Notes: generated by a model not told the origin, from the sequence alone. Positions 30,278 through 38,736 are shown, counted from the stretch's first letter. The stretch is 64,000 nucleotides of DNA from CAIMFV01 sp040757715 (GCA_040757715.1 JBFLWS010000003.1:62001-126000), one strand, 5' to 3'. A program made the numbers and translations.

Positions 30278-30657
30278 GGTCGGTCTGTCTCCACGGCGCG
30301 GCGCCGTTGTTCGCCTTCAGCGACGCAGGCGTTGAGGGTGAGGGGCGTCTCACCGCGTTTGCGCACGCCGGCGAAGGCGTCGATCACGCGAAGGCCCTTG
30401 GGCCCGGTCTTGAACGCCACCAGGAGGGCGCAGTGCTCCAGGCGATACGTCCAGAGCGCGCCCTGGCCCTCGGCGTGTTCGATATCCGGCGCGCCGAGCT
30501 TGGCGCGCACCTGGTCTGGCGAGTCATGGGCGAGCGGATCCGAAGTCTTGGCGCTCGCCGCCGAGGCCTCGGCCTTGGGCGGCGCCTTGGGGCTGCTCGG
30601 GTGCGAGACCGCTGCCGCGGCGATGGCGGCGGCGAGGAAAAATGCGCTAGCGGGCAT
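30274..30657 (-). CDS. small exported protein, weakly SmpA/BamE-like
   Basis: 127 residues from the ATG at 30657, chosen because MPASAFFLAAAIAAAAVS is a good signal sequence; an in-frame ATG at 30708 would bury it. The mature part has SPDQVRAKLGAPDIEHAEG followed by LWTYRLEHCALLVAFK and a final conserved cysteine. This resembles the SmpA/OmlA-like layout of small alphaproteobacterial envelope proteins. The stop overlaps the start of the ATP-grasp gene. It is divergent from adenosine kinase. Function unknown. Confidence 0.75.
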   Translation of the reverse strand: MPASAFFLAAAIAAAAVSHPSSPKAPPKAEASAASAKTSDPLAHDSPDQVRAKLGAPDIEHAEGQGALWTYRLEHCALLVAFKTGPKGLRVIDAFAGVRKRGETPLTLNACVAEGEQRRRAVETDRP

Positions 30658-30767
30658 GGCGGGGGCGAACTCCGAAGCTGACGGCGGGGGCGCAGATGTG
30701 CGTTCCACGCATTGCCCTCGGCGGCGGGCTGACTATAGTCGCCGACCTTGTCAGGACGGAACGCCTC

Positions 30768-31760
30768 ATGAGCCTTTATTTCGACGTCGCCGCGGTGGGC
30801 AACGCCATTGTGGATGTGATCTCTCCGGCGCCGGACGCCTTCATCGAGGCGGAAGGTCTCGCCAAGGGGGCCATGACGCTCATCGACGACCGCCGCGCCG
30901 AGGCGCTCTACGCCCGCATGGCTCCGGGGGTGGAAGCCTCTGGCGGGTCGGCGGGCAATACGGTGGCCGGGGTGGCGAGTCTCGGCGGTCGCGCGGCCTA
31001 TATCGGCAAGGTGGCGGACGATCAGCTGGGACGGGTGTTCCATCACGACATCACGGCGCTAGGCGTGCATTTCGAGCCGACGCCGTCGAGGGACGGCCTG
31101 GCCACCGGGCGCTGCCTCGTGAACGTGACCCCCGATGGCCAGCGCACCATGTGCACCTTCCTCGGCGCGGCCAATCAGCTCACCGTGGCCGATATCGATC
31201 CAGAGGTGATCAAGGCGGCGCAGATCGTCTATCTGGAAGGCTATCTGTTCGATCCGGAGGCCGCCCGTCTCGCCTTCGCCAAGGCTGCACAGATCGCGCG
31301 CACCGCCGGGCGCAAGATCGCCCTCACGCTCTCCGACGCCTTCGTGGTGGACCGGCATCGTGCGGCTCTCAGCGCCTTCATCGCCGCCGAGGTGGACATC
31401 GTCTTCGCCAACGCCGCCGAGGTGATGTCCATGCACGAGACCACCGACTTCGCCGGGGCGGCGAAGGCCTTGGCGGGGCTTGCCCCCACGGTGTGCGTCA
31501 CCCATGGCGCCGAGGGCTCGCAGATCTTCCACAATGGCCAGGCGACGCAGATTTCCGCGCACCCGGTCGAAAAGGTGCTGGACACGACCGGCGCAGGGGA
31601 TCAGTACGCGGCGGGCGTGCTGTACGGCTTGGCGAGAGGCCTTACGCCGGAGGTGTGCGGGCGCCTGGGAGCCCTGGCGGCGGCGGAGGTGATCGCTCAC
31701 TATGGCCCAAGGCCGCAGACCGCGCTGAAGGCCTTGGCCGAGGCTGGCGGGCTGATCTGA
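30768..31760 (+). CDS. adenosine kinase (PfkB family)
   Basis: 330 residues from the ATG at 30768 (MSLYFDVAAVGNAIVDV). The PfkB signatures are present: SGGSAGNTVAGVASLGG near residue 55 and DTTGAGDQYAAGVLYGLARG at about 270, which contains the catalytic Asp and the anion hole. It would phosphorylate adenosine to AMP, though ribokinase-family substrates are hard to separate by eye. The call rests on similarity to bacterial adenosine-kinase-type PfkB proteins. The repeat array at 31764 begins just after its stop codon. Confidence 0.85.
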   Translation: MSLYFDVAAVGNAIVDVISPAPDAFIEAEGLAKGAMTLIDDRRAEALYARMAPGVEASGGSAGNTVAGVASLGGRAAYIGKVADDQLGRVFHHDITALGVHFEPTPSRDGLATGRCLVNVTPDGQRTMCTFLGAANQLTVADIDPEVIKAAQIVYLEGYLFDPEAARLAFAKAAQIARTAGRKIALTLSDAFVVDRHRAALSAFIAAEVDIVFANAAEVMSMHETTDFAGAAKALAGLAPTVCVTHGAEGSQIFHNGQATQISAHPVEKVLDTTGAGDQYAAGVLYGLARGLTPEVCGRLGALAAAEVIAHYGPRPQTALKALAEAGGLI

Positions 31761-31763
31761 GGC

Positions 31764-31845
31764 CCGGAGTCGGGCGGCCAGAGTCGGGCGGCCAGAGTCG
31801 GGCGGCCAGAGTCGGGCGGCCAGAGTCGGGCGGCCAGAGTCGGGC
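31764..31845. repeat. 14-bp tandem repeat array with six phased GANTC sites
   Basis: The unit GGCCAGAGTCGGGC repeats nearly perfectly for almost six periods. GAGTC occurs at 31767, 31781, 31795, 31809, 31823 and 31837, exactly 14 bp apart; a seventh GAGTC lies at 31916, inside the hisB start. The array fills most of the gap between adenosine kinase and hisB. GANTC is the CcrM methylation target in Caulobacterales. Confidence 0.85.
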
Positions 31846-31909
31846 GCCCACTATCGGCCGCCCAGGCTGGGCGAGCGTGCAACGGCGAGGAGGCCGTGGA
31901 GATAAGACC

Positions 31910-32509
31910 ATGACCGAGTCGCGCAGACAGAGCGAACAGGTCCGCAAGACCAAGGAGACGGAGATCCGCGTGCGCCTCGACCTCGACGGGAGCGGGGTCG
32001 CGAGCATCGCCACGGGGATCGGCTTTTTCGACCACATGTTGGAGGCCTTCGCTCGGCACGGCGGCTTCGATCTCGACGTGTCGGCCAAGGGCGACCTGCA
32101 CATCGACATGCACCACACGGTGGAGGATGTCGGCATCGTGCTCGGCCAGGCCTTCGCCGCTGCGGCGCCGGGTTATACGGGCCTGATGCGTTTCGGCCAC
32201 GCCTATGTTCCCATGGACGAGACCCTGACCCGAGCGGCGGTGGACCTGTGCCATCGGCCTTATCTGGTCTGGAAGGTCGCGTTTCCGACGCAGAAGATCG
32301 GCGCCTTTGACACGGAGCTGTTCAAGGAATTCCACCACGCCTTCGCCATGAACGCCGGCGCCTGCGTGCACCTTGAAACCCTTTATGGCGCCAACAGTCA
32401 CCATATCGCCGAAAGCGGCTTCAAAGCCCTGGCGCGGGCGCTGCGCGCGGCGGTGCAATTGGACCCGAAGACCGGCGGCGCGGCGCCCTCCACCAAGGGC
32501 GTGCTCTAG
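31910..32509 (+). CDS. hisB: HisB, imidazoleglycerol-phosphate dehydratase
   Basis: 199 residues from the ATG at 31910, with GGAG at 31898-31901; the open frame runs much further upstream but has no homology there. Metal-binding histidine motifs are GFFDHMLEAFARHG, DIDMHHTVEDVGIVLGQA, FKEFHHAFAMNA and GANSHHIAESGFKALARAL. It converts imidazole-glycerol phosphate to imidazole-acetol phosphate. It is the single-function form, without the histidinol phosphatase domain. It heads hisB-hisH-hisA-hisF-hisE, all within 3.2 kb. Confidence 0.97.
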   Translation: MTESRRQSEQVRKTKETEIRVRLDLDGSGVASIATGIGFFDHMLEAFARHGGFDLDVSAKGDLHIDMHHTVEDVGIVLGQAFAAAAPGYTGLMRFGHAYVPMDETLTRAAVDLCHRPYLVWKVAFPTQKIGAFDTELFKEFHHAFAMNAGACVHLETLYGANSHHIAESGFKALARALRAAVQLDPKTGGAAPSTKGVL

Positions 32510-32514
32510 GCCTC

Positions 32515-33189
32515 ATGCGGACGGTGGCGCTCATCGATTACGGCTCGGGCAATCTCCGATCGGCGGAGAAGGCGTTATGGGCGGCGGCGCGGCTGGCCGG
32601 CCAGAGGCGGGACATTCGCGCCACCTGCGAGCCGGACTTCGTGGCGCAGGCCGACGCGATCCTCTTGCCGGGGGTGGGGGCCTTTCGCGCCTGCATGGCG
32701 GCGCTGACGGCGCGGCCGGGGCTGATCGAGGCGCTGAACGAGGCGGTGATACGGCGGGGCGTTCCCTTCCTGGGCGTCTGCGTCGGCATGCAGCTTCTGG
32801 CCACGCGGGGGCTGGAATTCGGCGAAACCCCCGGGCTTGGATGGATCGAAGGCGAAGTGAAGCGTCTCGCGCCGCACGACCGCCGCGCCAAGGTGCCGCA
32901 TGTGGGCTGGAACGAGGTGGAGGTGCTGCGGCCGCACCCCCTGCTCGCGGGTCATGCGCCAGACTCCCATGCGCCAGACTCCCATGGGCTTGGGACCCAC
33001 ATGTACTTCACCCATTCCTACGCCTTCCACCCGGCCGAGGCCGAAGCCGAGGCGGCGCGCACCGACCATGGCGGCCCGGTGTGCGCCATGGTGGTGAAGA
33101 ACAATATCGCCGGCGCGCAGTTTCATCCCGAGAAGAGCCAGGCCGCCGGCCTCGCCCTCATCGCCCGTTTCCTGGAGTGGCGCCCGTGA
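32515..33189 (+). CDS. hisH: HisH, glutaminase subunit of IGP synthase
   Basis: 224 residues. This class-I glutamine amidotransferase feeds ammonia to HisF. LPGVGAFRACMAAL, the nucleophile cysteine in FLGVCVGMQLL and the His-x-Glu dyad in QFHPEKSQAAGL are intact. Residues 147-156 read HAPDSHAPDS, encoded by a perfect 2 x 15-bp tandem repeat. It appears inserted between HPLLAG and GLGTHMYFTHSYAF, where homologues have a short loop. The stop overlaps the GTG start of hisA. Confidence 0.95.
   Translation: MRTVALIDYGSGNLRSAEKALWAAARLAGQRRDIRATCEPDFVAQADAILLPGVGAFRACMAALTARPGLIEALNEAVIRRGVPFLGVCVGMQLLATRGLEFGETPGLGWIEGEVKRLAPHDRRAKVPHVGWNEVEVLRPHPLLAGHAPDSHAPDSHGLGTHMYFTHSYAFHPAEAEAEAARTDHGGPVCAMVVKNNIAGAQFHPEKSQAAGLALIARFLEWRP
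32953..32982. repeat. 2 x 15-bp tandem repeat inside hisH
   Basis: CATGCGCCAGACTCC occurs twice without a gap and stays in frame, adding the peptide HAPDS twice. Each copy holds a GACTC (GANTC) site, at 32962 and 32977. The GCCAGA-N-TC core is shared with the array before hisB, with C in place of G. Confidence 0.8.
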
Positions 33190-33929
33190 TCCTCTACCCC
33201 GCCATCGATCTGAAGGGCGGCCGCTGCGTGCGCCTGGTGCGCGGCGACATGAACGCGGCCACCGTGTTCAACGACGACCCGGCCGATCAGGCGCGCAGCT
33301 TCGTGCGCGACGGCTTCACCTGGCTGCACGTGGTCGACCTCGACGCGGCGGTGTCCGGCTCGAGCGTGAACGAGGCGGCGGTGGCGGCCATCCTCTCCAC
33401 TGTGGGGGTTCCGGTGCAGCTGGGCGGCGGGGTCCGCACGCTCCAGGCGGTGGAGCGCTGGCTGGAAGCGGGGGTGAGCCGGGTGATCATCGGCACCGCC
33501 GCGGTCACCGATCCCGATCTGGTGCGCGAAGCCGCCGCCCGCTATCCCGAACAGGTGGCGGTGGCGGTGGACGTGCGCGACGGCAAGGTGGCGGTGCAGG
33601 GCTGGACGGGCGCCTCCGACCTGGGCGCCGTGGAGCTGTCCAAGCGCTTCGAAGACGCCGGCGTCGCCGCCCTCATCGTCACCGATATCGGCCGCGACGG
33701 CACGCTCACGGGGGTGAATGTGGAGGCGGTGGGCGAGGTGGCCGACGCGCTCTCCATCCCGGTGATCGCCTCGGGCGGGGTGGCCGGGCTCGATGATATC
33801 CTGAAGCTGAAGGCGCGCCCCGGCGCCCCGATCGCCGGCGCGGTGCTGGGCAAATCGCTCTATGCGGGCACGCTGAAGCCGGCCGAGGCCTTGGCCGCTG
33901 CGCGCCGCGCCCCGGCCACGGCGGGCTGA
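33186..33929 (+). CDS. hisA: HisA, ProFAR isomerase
   Basis: 247 residues from a GTG overlapping the hisH stop. The TIM barrel has the first catalytic Asp in YPAIDLKGGRCVRL and the second in VTDIGRDGTLTG. The two phosphate-binding loops are VQLGGGVRT and IASGGVAGLDD. It isomerises the formimino intermediate ProFAR to PRFAR, the substrate of HisF/HisH. Its length and the start immediately before MILYPAIDL fit the family. Confidence 0.96.
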   Translation: MILYPAIDLKGGRCVRLVRGDMNAATVFNDDPADQARSFVRDGFTWLHVVDLDAAVSGSSVNEAAVAAILSTVGVPVQLGGGVRTLQAVERWLEAGVSRVIIGTAAVTDPDLVREAAARYPEQVAVAVDVRDGKVAVQGWTGASDLGAVELSKRFEDAGVAALIVTDIGRDGTLTGVNVEAVGEVADALSIPVIASGGVAGLDDILKLKARPGAPIAGAVLGKSLYAGTLKPAEALAAARRAPATAG

Positions 33930-33934
33930 GCCCC

Positions 33935-34717
33935 ATGATCAAGGTCCGCGTCATCCCCTGCCTCGACGTGAAGGACGGGCGCGTGGTGAAGGGGGTCAAT
34001 TTCGTCGATCTGCGCGACGCCGGCGACCCGGTGGAGCAGGCCATGGCCTATGACGCCGCCGGGGCCGACGAGCTGATGTTCCTCGACATCACCGCCAGCT
34101 CCGACGGGCGCGAGTCCATGTACGAGGTGATCGCCCGCACGGCGGACGTCTGTTTCATGCCCCTGTCCGTGGGCGGCGGCGTGCGCGCCGTGGCCGATGC
34201 GCGGCGCCTGCTGCGCTCCGGCGCCGACAAGGTCTCGGTGAACACCGCGGCGGTGGAGAACCCCGACCTCATCGCCGAACTGGCCGACGCGTTTGGAACC
34301 CAGTGCGTGGTGGCGGCCATCGACGCCAAGGCCGCGGAAGGCGAGCCTTCCCAAGGCAAGGTTGGTCGCTGGGAGGTCTATACCTATGGCGGGCGACGCA
34401 ACACCGGCCTTGATCTGGTGGACTATGCGCGATTGGCGGTGGCGAAGGGGGCGGGGGAGATCCTCCTCACCTCCATGGACCGCGACGGGGCCAAGATCGG
34501 CTATGACGTGGCCCAGCTCCGCGCAGTGACTGAAGCGGTGGGGGTGCCGGTGATCGCCTCGGGCGGGGCGGGAACCACGGACCATCTCGTAGACGCCGTG
34601 AAGACGGGGGGCGCGGACGCAGTCCTGGCCGCCTCCATTTTCCACTTCGGCGAGATCAGCATCCGCGAGGCCAAGACCGCCATGGCCGCCGCGGGCGTGC
34701 CGGTACGGCTGAGCTGA
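33935..34717 (+). CDS. hisF: HisF, cyclase subunit of IGP synthase
   Basis: 260 residues. The TIM barrel has the catalytic Asp in VIPCLDVKDGRVVKGVNF, a second Asp in LTSMDRDGAKIGYD, and phosphate loops PLSVGGGVRAV and IASGGAGTTDH. With HisH it converts PRFAR and ammonia to imidazole-glycerol phosphate and AICAR. It begins 5 bp after hisA. Confidence 0.96.
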   Translation: MIKVRVIPCLDVKDGRVVKGVNFVDLRDAGDPVEQAMAYDAAGADELMFLDITASSDGRESMYEVIARTADVCFMPLSVGGGVRAVADARRLLRSGADKVSVNTAAVENPDLIAELADAFGTQCVVAAIDAKAAEGEPSQGKVGRWEVYTYGGRRNTGLDLVDYARLAVAKGAGEILLTSMDRDGAKIGYDVAQLRAVTEAVGVPVIASGGAGTTDHLVDAVKTGGADAVLAASIFHFGEISIREAKTAMAAAGVPVRLS

Positions 34718-34729
34718 GGGGGGCGACCG

Positions 34730-35065
34730 ATGTCCGACGGCGCGGAGAGATTGGCGGCGGTGCTGGGGCGGCTGTCGGCGGTGATCGAGGCCCGCAAGGA
34801 CGCCGATCCGGCCGCCTCCTACACGGCCAAGCTGCTGGCCGACCCGGCCCTCGCCGCCAAAAAGCTGGGCGAAGAAGCCGTGGAGACGGTGATCGCCGCG
34901 GTGCGGGGAGAGGCCGACGCCCTCGCGGCTGAAAGCGCCGACCTCCTTTATCACTGGCTCGTGGTCCTGGCCGCCGCCGGGGTGGAGCTCGACGCTGTGG
35001 CGGCCAAGCTCGAGGCCCGCGAAGGCGTCTCCGGCCACGCGGAAAAGGCCGCGCGGAAGGGGTAG
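34730..35065 (+). CDS. hisE: HisE, phosphoribosyl-ATP pyrophosphatase
   Basis: 111 residues of the all-alpha MazG-like HisE fold. The metal-binding motif KKLGEEAVETVIAAV and the following ESADLLYHWLVVLAAAGVEL (E-x2-D-type pattern) are intact. It removes pyrophosphate from PR-ATP in the second step of histidine synthesis. It stands alone here, not fused to HisI. It closes the his block; its tail (SGHAEKAARKG) is basic. Confidence 0.94.
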   Translation: MSDGAERLAAVLGRLSAVIEARKDADPAASYTAKLLADPALAAKKLGEEAVETVIAAVRGEADALAAESADLLYHWLVVLAAAGVELDAVAAKLEAREGVSGHAEKAARKG

Positions 35066-35367
35066 ACGCGGCAGCCTGGCGCGCCGCTGCGCACGGGAGC
35101 TCGCGAGCGCCCCTTATTTGCAGCCTGACCGTCAGCGGTAATTTGCGCGAATTTGTTGCGTCGAACGTCTTATTGGCGAGGGGTGCGGTCCTCGGGACAG
35201 GGGCGAGGGGCCGCTCGCACCTGTGGGAGACCTCGTCAAGGCGCTTCCTGCCTGTGGTAGGTGAACACCTCTTTACATTGAGATAATAAGTAAGACAAAA
35301 TGAGCGGGCGCAATAACAACGTCACGCAAGCCGAGACGCGTATGCAACTGTAAATACGGGGAAAGTG
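35066..35367. other. 302-bp gap between hisE and the DUF3857 gene
   Basis: No gene is recognised. The first half is G+C-rich. The second half (35270-35360) becomes A+T-rich and probably holds the promoter of the DUF3857 gene. A small dyad, AGGTG-AA-CACCT, lies around 35261-35272. No clear terminator for the his block is seen. Confidence 0.4.
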
Positions 35368-37683
35368 ATGCGTGCGATTCTGGCGGCGGCGGCGATGCTC
35401 CTGGCGGCGATGCTCCTGGCGGCGGGGACGGCCTGGGCCGGCACGCCTGACGTGCAATATGGACCGGCGCCAGCATGGATTGTGCCTTCGCCCCGGCCCA
35501 CCGAGGGCGCGGCGCCGGCCGGCGCCCCCGTGCGTATGGTCTATATGGATCAGCAGGTCCGGCTCAGTCCCGACGACCAGGAGCAATACACAGCCTATCG
35601 CGTGAAGGTTCTGGCGCCGGAGGGGCTCCCCACGGGCAATGTGGCGGTGGCCTGGACCCCCGACAGCGACGAGGTCACGGTGCACGCCCTGCGCATCTTG
35701 CGCGGTGACCAGACGATCGACGTTCTGAAAAGCGCCAAGTTCCACGCCGTGGAGCGCGACGACGAGGCCGATCTACAGGCGCTCAACGGAATCATGGTTG
35801 CGCGTCTGCACGCTCCGGGGCTGCGGGTGGGCGATGAGCTGGAGTTCGCCGTCACCATGCGGCGCAAGGATCCGGTGTTTCACAACCGCGCGGGCTGGCC
35901 CTTGCAATTGCCCGTCATCACGGCCCCCGGCGCCTACCGTGTGCGCCTCTCGTGGTCCGATAACGTGCCGATGCGTTGGCAGGCGACGCCGGACTTGGGC
36001 GAGGTGAAGCCGACCCTGGCGGCCGGACAGCACGAGCTGGTCTATGAGCTGCGCGATCCGGCGGCGTCCCTGGCCGCCGACGGCGCCCCCGCGCGCTTCA
36101 ATCTGCGGCGAAGGATCGCCTTCTCCGCCTTCGCCAACTGGAGCGAATTTTCCCACGCCTACTCCCCCTTGGTGGAGGCCGCCGCCACCTTGAAGCCGGA
36201 CTCAGCTGTGGCGCAAGAGGCCGACAAGATCGCCAAGGCGAGCGACGATCCTGCCGCCCGGGCCGAAGCGGCCCTCGCCCTGGTGCAGGATCAGATTCGT
36301 TACGTCTATATCGGCCTCAACGGCGGGGGCTATCGGCCGGCCAGCGCCGACGAGACTTGGGAGCGGCGCTTCGGCGACTGCAAGGCCAAGACCGTGCTCT
36401 TGTTGGCACTGCTGCGGCGGCTCGGTGTGGCGAGCGAAGCCGTGCTGGTGAACGCCGAGGGGCTGGATGGAACCGACCAGCGCCTGCCGACGCCGGGCGA
36501 GTTCGACCACATGCTGGTGCGGGCGATGATCGCCGGCAAGACCTATTGGCTGGACGGGACCCGGCTTGGCGAGCATCGGCTGTCGGCCCTGGCGCCGCCG
36601 AGTTTCCAGTGGGCCCTGCCGGTGCGCACTGGGCCGGCGGAGCTGGAGCCGGTGGCCGCCTCGCCCCCGCTGCTGCCGCTGGAGAGCACGATCATCGACA
36701 TTGACGCCCGCGCCGGCTTGCGGCAGCCAGCCAAGGTGCGCGCGGAGATGGTGATGCGCGGCGACGCTGGGCTGCTGATGAAAATCGGCCTGTCCTCCCT
36801 ATCGCCGGATGACGCCGAGCGACGGCTGAAGGCCTTGTTCCACGAGCAGCGGCCCTGGGTCACGCCGGCCACGGCGGCGTGGCGGTTCGATGCGTCACAG
36901 AACGCGGTGATCCTCAGCATGACCGGCGAGGGCAAACCGGAATGGGAAGGCGATGATCAGGATGGCCGGCGGCTGATCCTTGAAGGCGCCGGCTTTTCCC
37001 CGCCGTCGGAGGGGGAGCGGCCCAAGGAGCAGGACCAGACCGCCCCCTGGAGCATCACCTTCCCCAGATACGCCCGTTGGACCACCATCGTGCGATTGCC
37101 GCCGCCCCGGTCAGGCTGGCGCTGGAGCTATGCCGAGGCGCCCATGCATCGGCGTTTCGCCGGCGCCTCCTACTGGCGCGAGGTGGTGATGAAGGACGGG
37201 GTGCTGCGCTCCACCATGAGCAAGCGCAATCTGGTGCGCGAGATCTCCGCCGCCGAGGGGCGCGACGTGGTCGCCCGCCTGCCGCAGTTCGACAACAATA
37301 TGGGCATGGTGTTCGAGGCCAAGCTGCCGCGCGGCGAAACCGCCTCGGATCAAGCCGGCGAGCCGGTGGACCGGGCGCGCAGTCTGGAGGCCCAGCGCCT
37401 GCTCTCCAAGGCCTTTGACGCGGCGCAGGCCGGACGGCTGGCCGAAGCCCTGACCGATATTGACGGCGCTCGGGCCGCCGAGCCCGAATGCGCCACGGTG
37501 TGGAAAGAACGCGCCCGCCTGCTGCACCGCCTGGGCCGCCACGAGGAGGCGCTCGCCGATGTGGAGGAGGCTCTGCGCATCAACCCCCTCGACGCCGAAC
37601 TGCTGCGCGATCGAACCCAGGAATTGCATGACCTCGGGCGATCCGAGGCTGCATCCGCCGAAACCAAGGAAAAGTCCCCATGA
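35368..37683 (+). CDS. exported DUF3857 / transglutaminase-like protein with TPR tail
   Basis: 771 residues from the ATG at 35368 (GGGGAAAG upstream). The signal sequence MRAILAAAAMLLAAMLLAAG contains a 15-bp tandem duplication coding AMLLA twice. A DUF3857 beta domain (about 50-260) is followed by a transglutaminase-like core: the Cys in RRFGDCKAKTVLLLALLRRLGV, the His in GEFDHMLVRAM and the Asp in YWLDGTRLGEH. The last 110 residues contain TPR repeats (EALTDIDGARAAEPECATVW, EALADVEEALRINPLDAEL). Periplasmic by inference. The stop overlaps the start of the next gene, so the pair is coupled. Confidence 0.85.
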   Translation: MRAILAAAAMLLAAMLLAAGTAWAGTPDVQYGPAPAWIVPSPRPTEGAAPAGAPVRMVYMDQQVRLSPDDQEQYTAYRVKVLAPEGLPTGNVAVAWTPDSDEVTVHALRILRGDQTIDVLKSAKFHAVERDDEADLQALNGIMVARLHAPGLRVGDELEFAVTMRRKDPVFHNRAGWPLQLPVITAPGAYRVRLSWSDNVPMRWQATPDLGEVKPTLAAGQHELVYELRDPAASLAADGAPARFNLRRRIAFSAFANWSEFSHAYSPLVEAAATLKPDSAVAQEADKIAKASDDPAARAEAALALVQDQIRYVYIGLNGGGYRPASADETWERRFGDCKAKTVLLLALLRRLGVASEAVLVNAEGLDGTDQRLPTPGEFDHMLVRAMIAGKTYWLDGTRLGEHRLSALAPPSFQWALPVRTGPAELEPVAASPPLLPLESTIIDIDARAGLRQPAKVRAEMVMRGDAGLLMKIGLSSLSPDDAERRLKALFHEQRPWVTPATAAWRFDASQNAVILSMTGEGKPEWEGDDQDGRRLILEGAGFSPPSEGERPKEQDQTAPWSITFPRYARWTTIVRLPPPRSGWRWSYAEAPMHRRFAGASYWREVVMKDGVLRSTMSKRNLVREISAAEGRDVVARLPQFDNNMGMVFEAKLPRGETASDQAGEPVDRARSLEAQRLLSKAFDAAQAGRLAEALTDIDGARAAEPECATVWKERARLLHRLGRHEEALADVEEALRINPLDAELLRDRTQELHDLGRSEAASAETKEKSP

Positions 37684-38669
37684 TGTCGGCCCTGATCGCC
37701 ATCCTCGCCGCCGCCTCTATGAGCGCCGAAGCGCCGGTCCAGAATGCGGCCCAAGTCCCCGCCAAAACGGGCGCGCACAAGCCGGTGGTCGTCGACCCAA
37801 AGTGGGAGGCCGTGCCTGACGGCGATGATTTTGCCGACCGCTATCCGGTGGCCGCGTTGGGGGCCAATATAAGCGGCGTGGCGACTCTGCACTGCCTGGT
37901 TCACATCAACGGCGACCTCTATGACTGCAAAGCCATCCGTGAGGAACCGACGGGCTGGGGCTTCGGCGATGCGTCGGTGGCGCTTGCGGCCAATTTCAAG
38001 ATGCGTCCGAAGACTATTGACGGCGTCCCCGTGGATGGCGCGGAAGTGAAATTCACCATCAATTGGTCCATGCCCAGCCGGGCCGACTCCGCCAATATTG
38101 CGCCAGCGCCGACCCTTGCCGAGGCGGAGGCCCGCGACGCCGAAGCGCTCGCCTTCGCCCGCAAAATCGCGGCGGTGGATGCGGATTTTGGCGGCTGGTC
38201 GCGGATGATCCGGACCTCCTACCAATCCCTGTTCGTTCCGCTGTTTGGAGCGGCTGACAAGGCGCGCGCCGCAGCCTTCGGCAAATCCTTCCAGCAAGCT
38301 TACAACGAATATGACGCCGAGCGTCGCGATCGCCTGGCGGCGTCGATGGTGTTCGTCTTCTCTCGCGAGGAACTGAAATCTATCGCGGATTTCATGGGGA
38401 CGCCCGCAGGCGCGGCCTTCGCGCGCAAGTACCCGGTCGCGATGGCGAAATCCTCCGGCCATAGCCAAGAGCTCTGGCTAGCCTTGGTGGAGGCCTGGCA
38501 GGTCCGCTATTGCGCTGAGATCGCGTGCAACGACGCCGATCTTGGCGGCTTTGAAAAACTCCGCTCTGGTCCATCGAGCCGGCGGCCGCCGCTCGAGCCT
38601 CCGAAGGCCGCCCCGGATGACAAGGGCGCGAAGGATGACAAGCGCGCGAAGGATGATCGGGGAGGCTGA
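37680..38669 (+). CDS. TonB-C-terminal-like plus DUF2059-like exported protein
   Basis: 329 residues; the ATG overlaps the upstream stop. A weak signal sequence (MMSALIAILAAASMSAEA) is followed by a TonB C-terminal-like domain at about 55-135 (YPVAALGANISGVATLHCLV to FKMRPKTIDGVPVDGAEVKF). The second half (about 165-280) resembles DUF2059: FGKSFQQAYNEYDAERRDRL and FSREELKSIADFMGTPAGAAF. The tail is a charged repeat, AKDDKRAKDDRGG. There is no N-terminal TonB-type membrane anchor with proline spacer, so it is not a classical energy transducer. It probably works with the DUF3857 protein. Confidence 0.7.
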   Translation: MMSALIAILAAASMSAEAPVQNAAQVPAKTGAHKPVVVDPKWEAVPDGDDFADRYPVAALGANISGVATLHCLVHINGDLYDCKAIREEPTGWGFGDASVALAANFKMRPKTIDGVPVDGAEVKFTINWSMPSRADSANIAPAPTLAEAEARDAEALAFARKIAAVDADFGGWSRMIRTSYQSLFVPLFGAADKARAAAFGKSFQQAYNEYDAERRDRLAASMVFVFSREELKSIADFMGTPAGAAFARKYPVAMAKSSGHSQELWLALVEAWQVRYCAEIACNDADLGGFEKLRSGPSSRRPPLEPPKAAPDDKGAKDDKRAKDDRGG

Positions 38670-38736
38670 CCCGTGTTCGGCGGCGCCGATGCTCGAAGCG
38701 ACGACGTCCTATCCCGCCCCGACCCGCGCGCCGCTT

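Noticed and set aside
31764..31845. Repeat array as a CRISPR
   Set aside because: The period is 14 bp with no variable spacers and no cas genes; it is a simple tandem repeat.
29438..31909. Long plus-strand open frame that runs into hisB
   Set aside because: Only the part from 31910 has homology (HisB). The upstream part overlaps the ATP-grasp, small exported protein and adenosine kinase genes in other frames and includes the repeat array.
31642..32136. Repetitive peptide (PPDSGRPT-like) encoded on the minus strand across the repeat array
   Set aside because: The periodicity comes only from the 14-bp DNA repeat; the frame also crosses the hisB start on the opposite strand and has no family resemblance.
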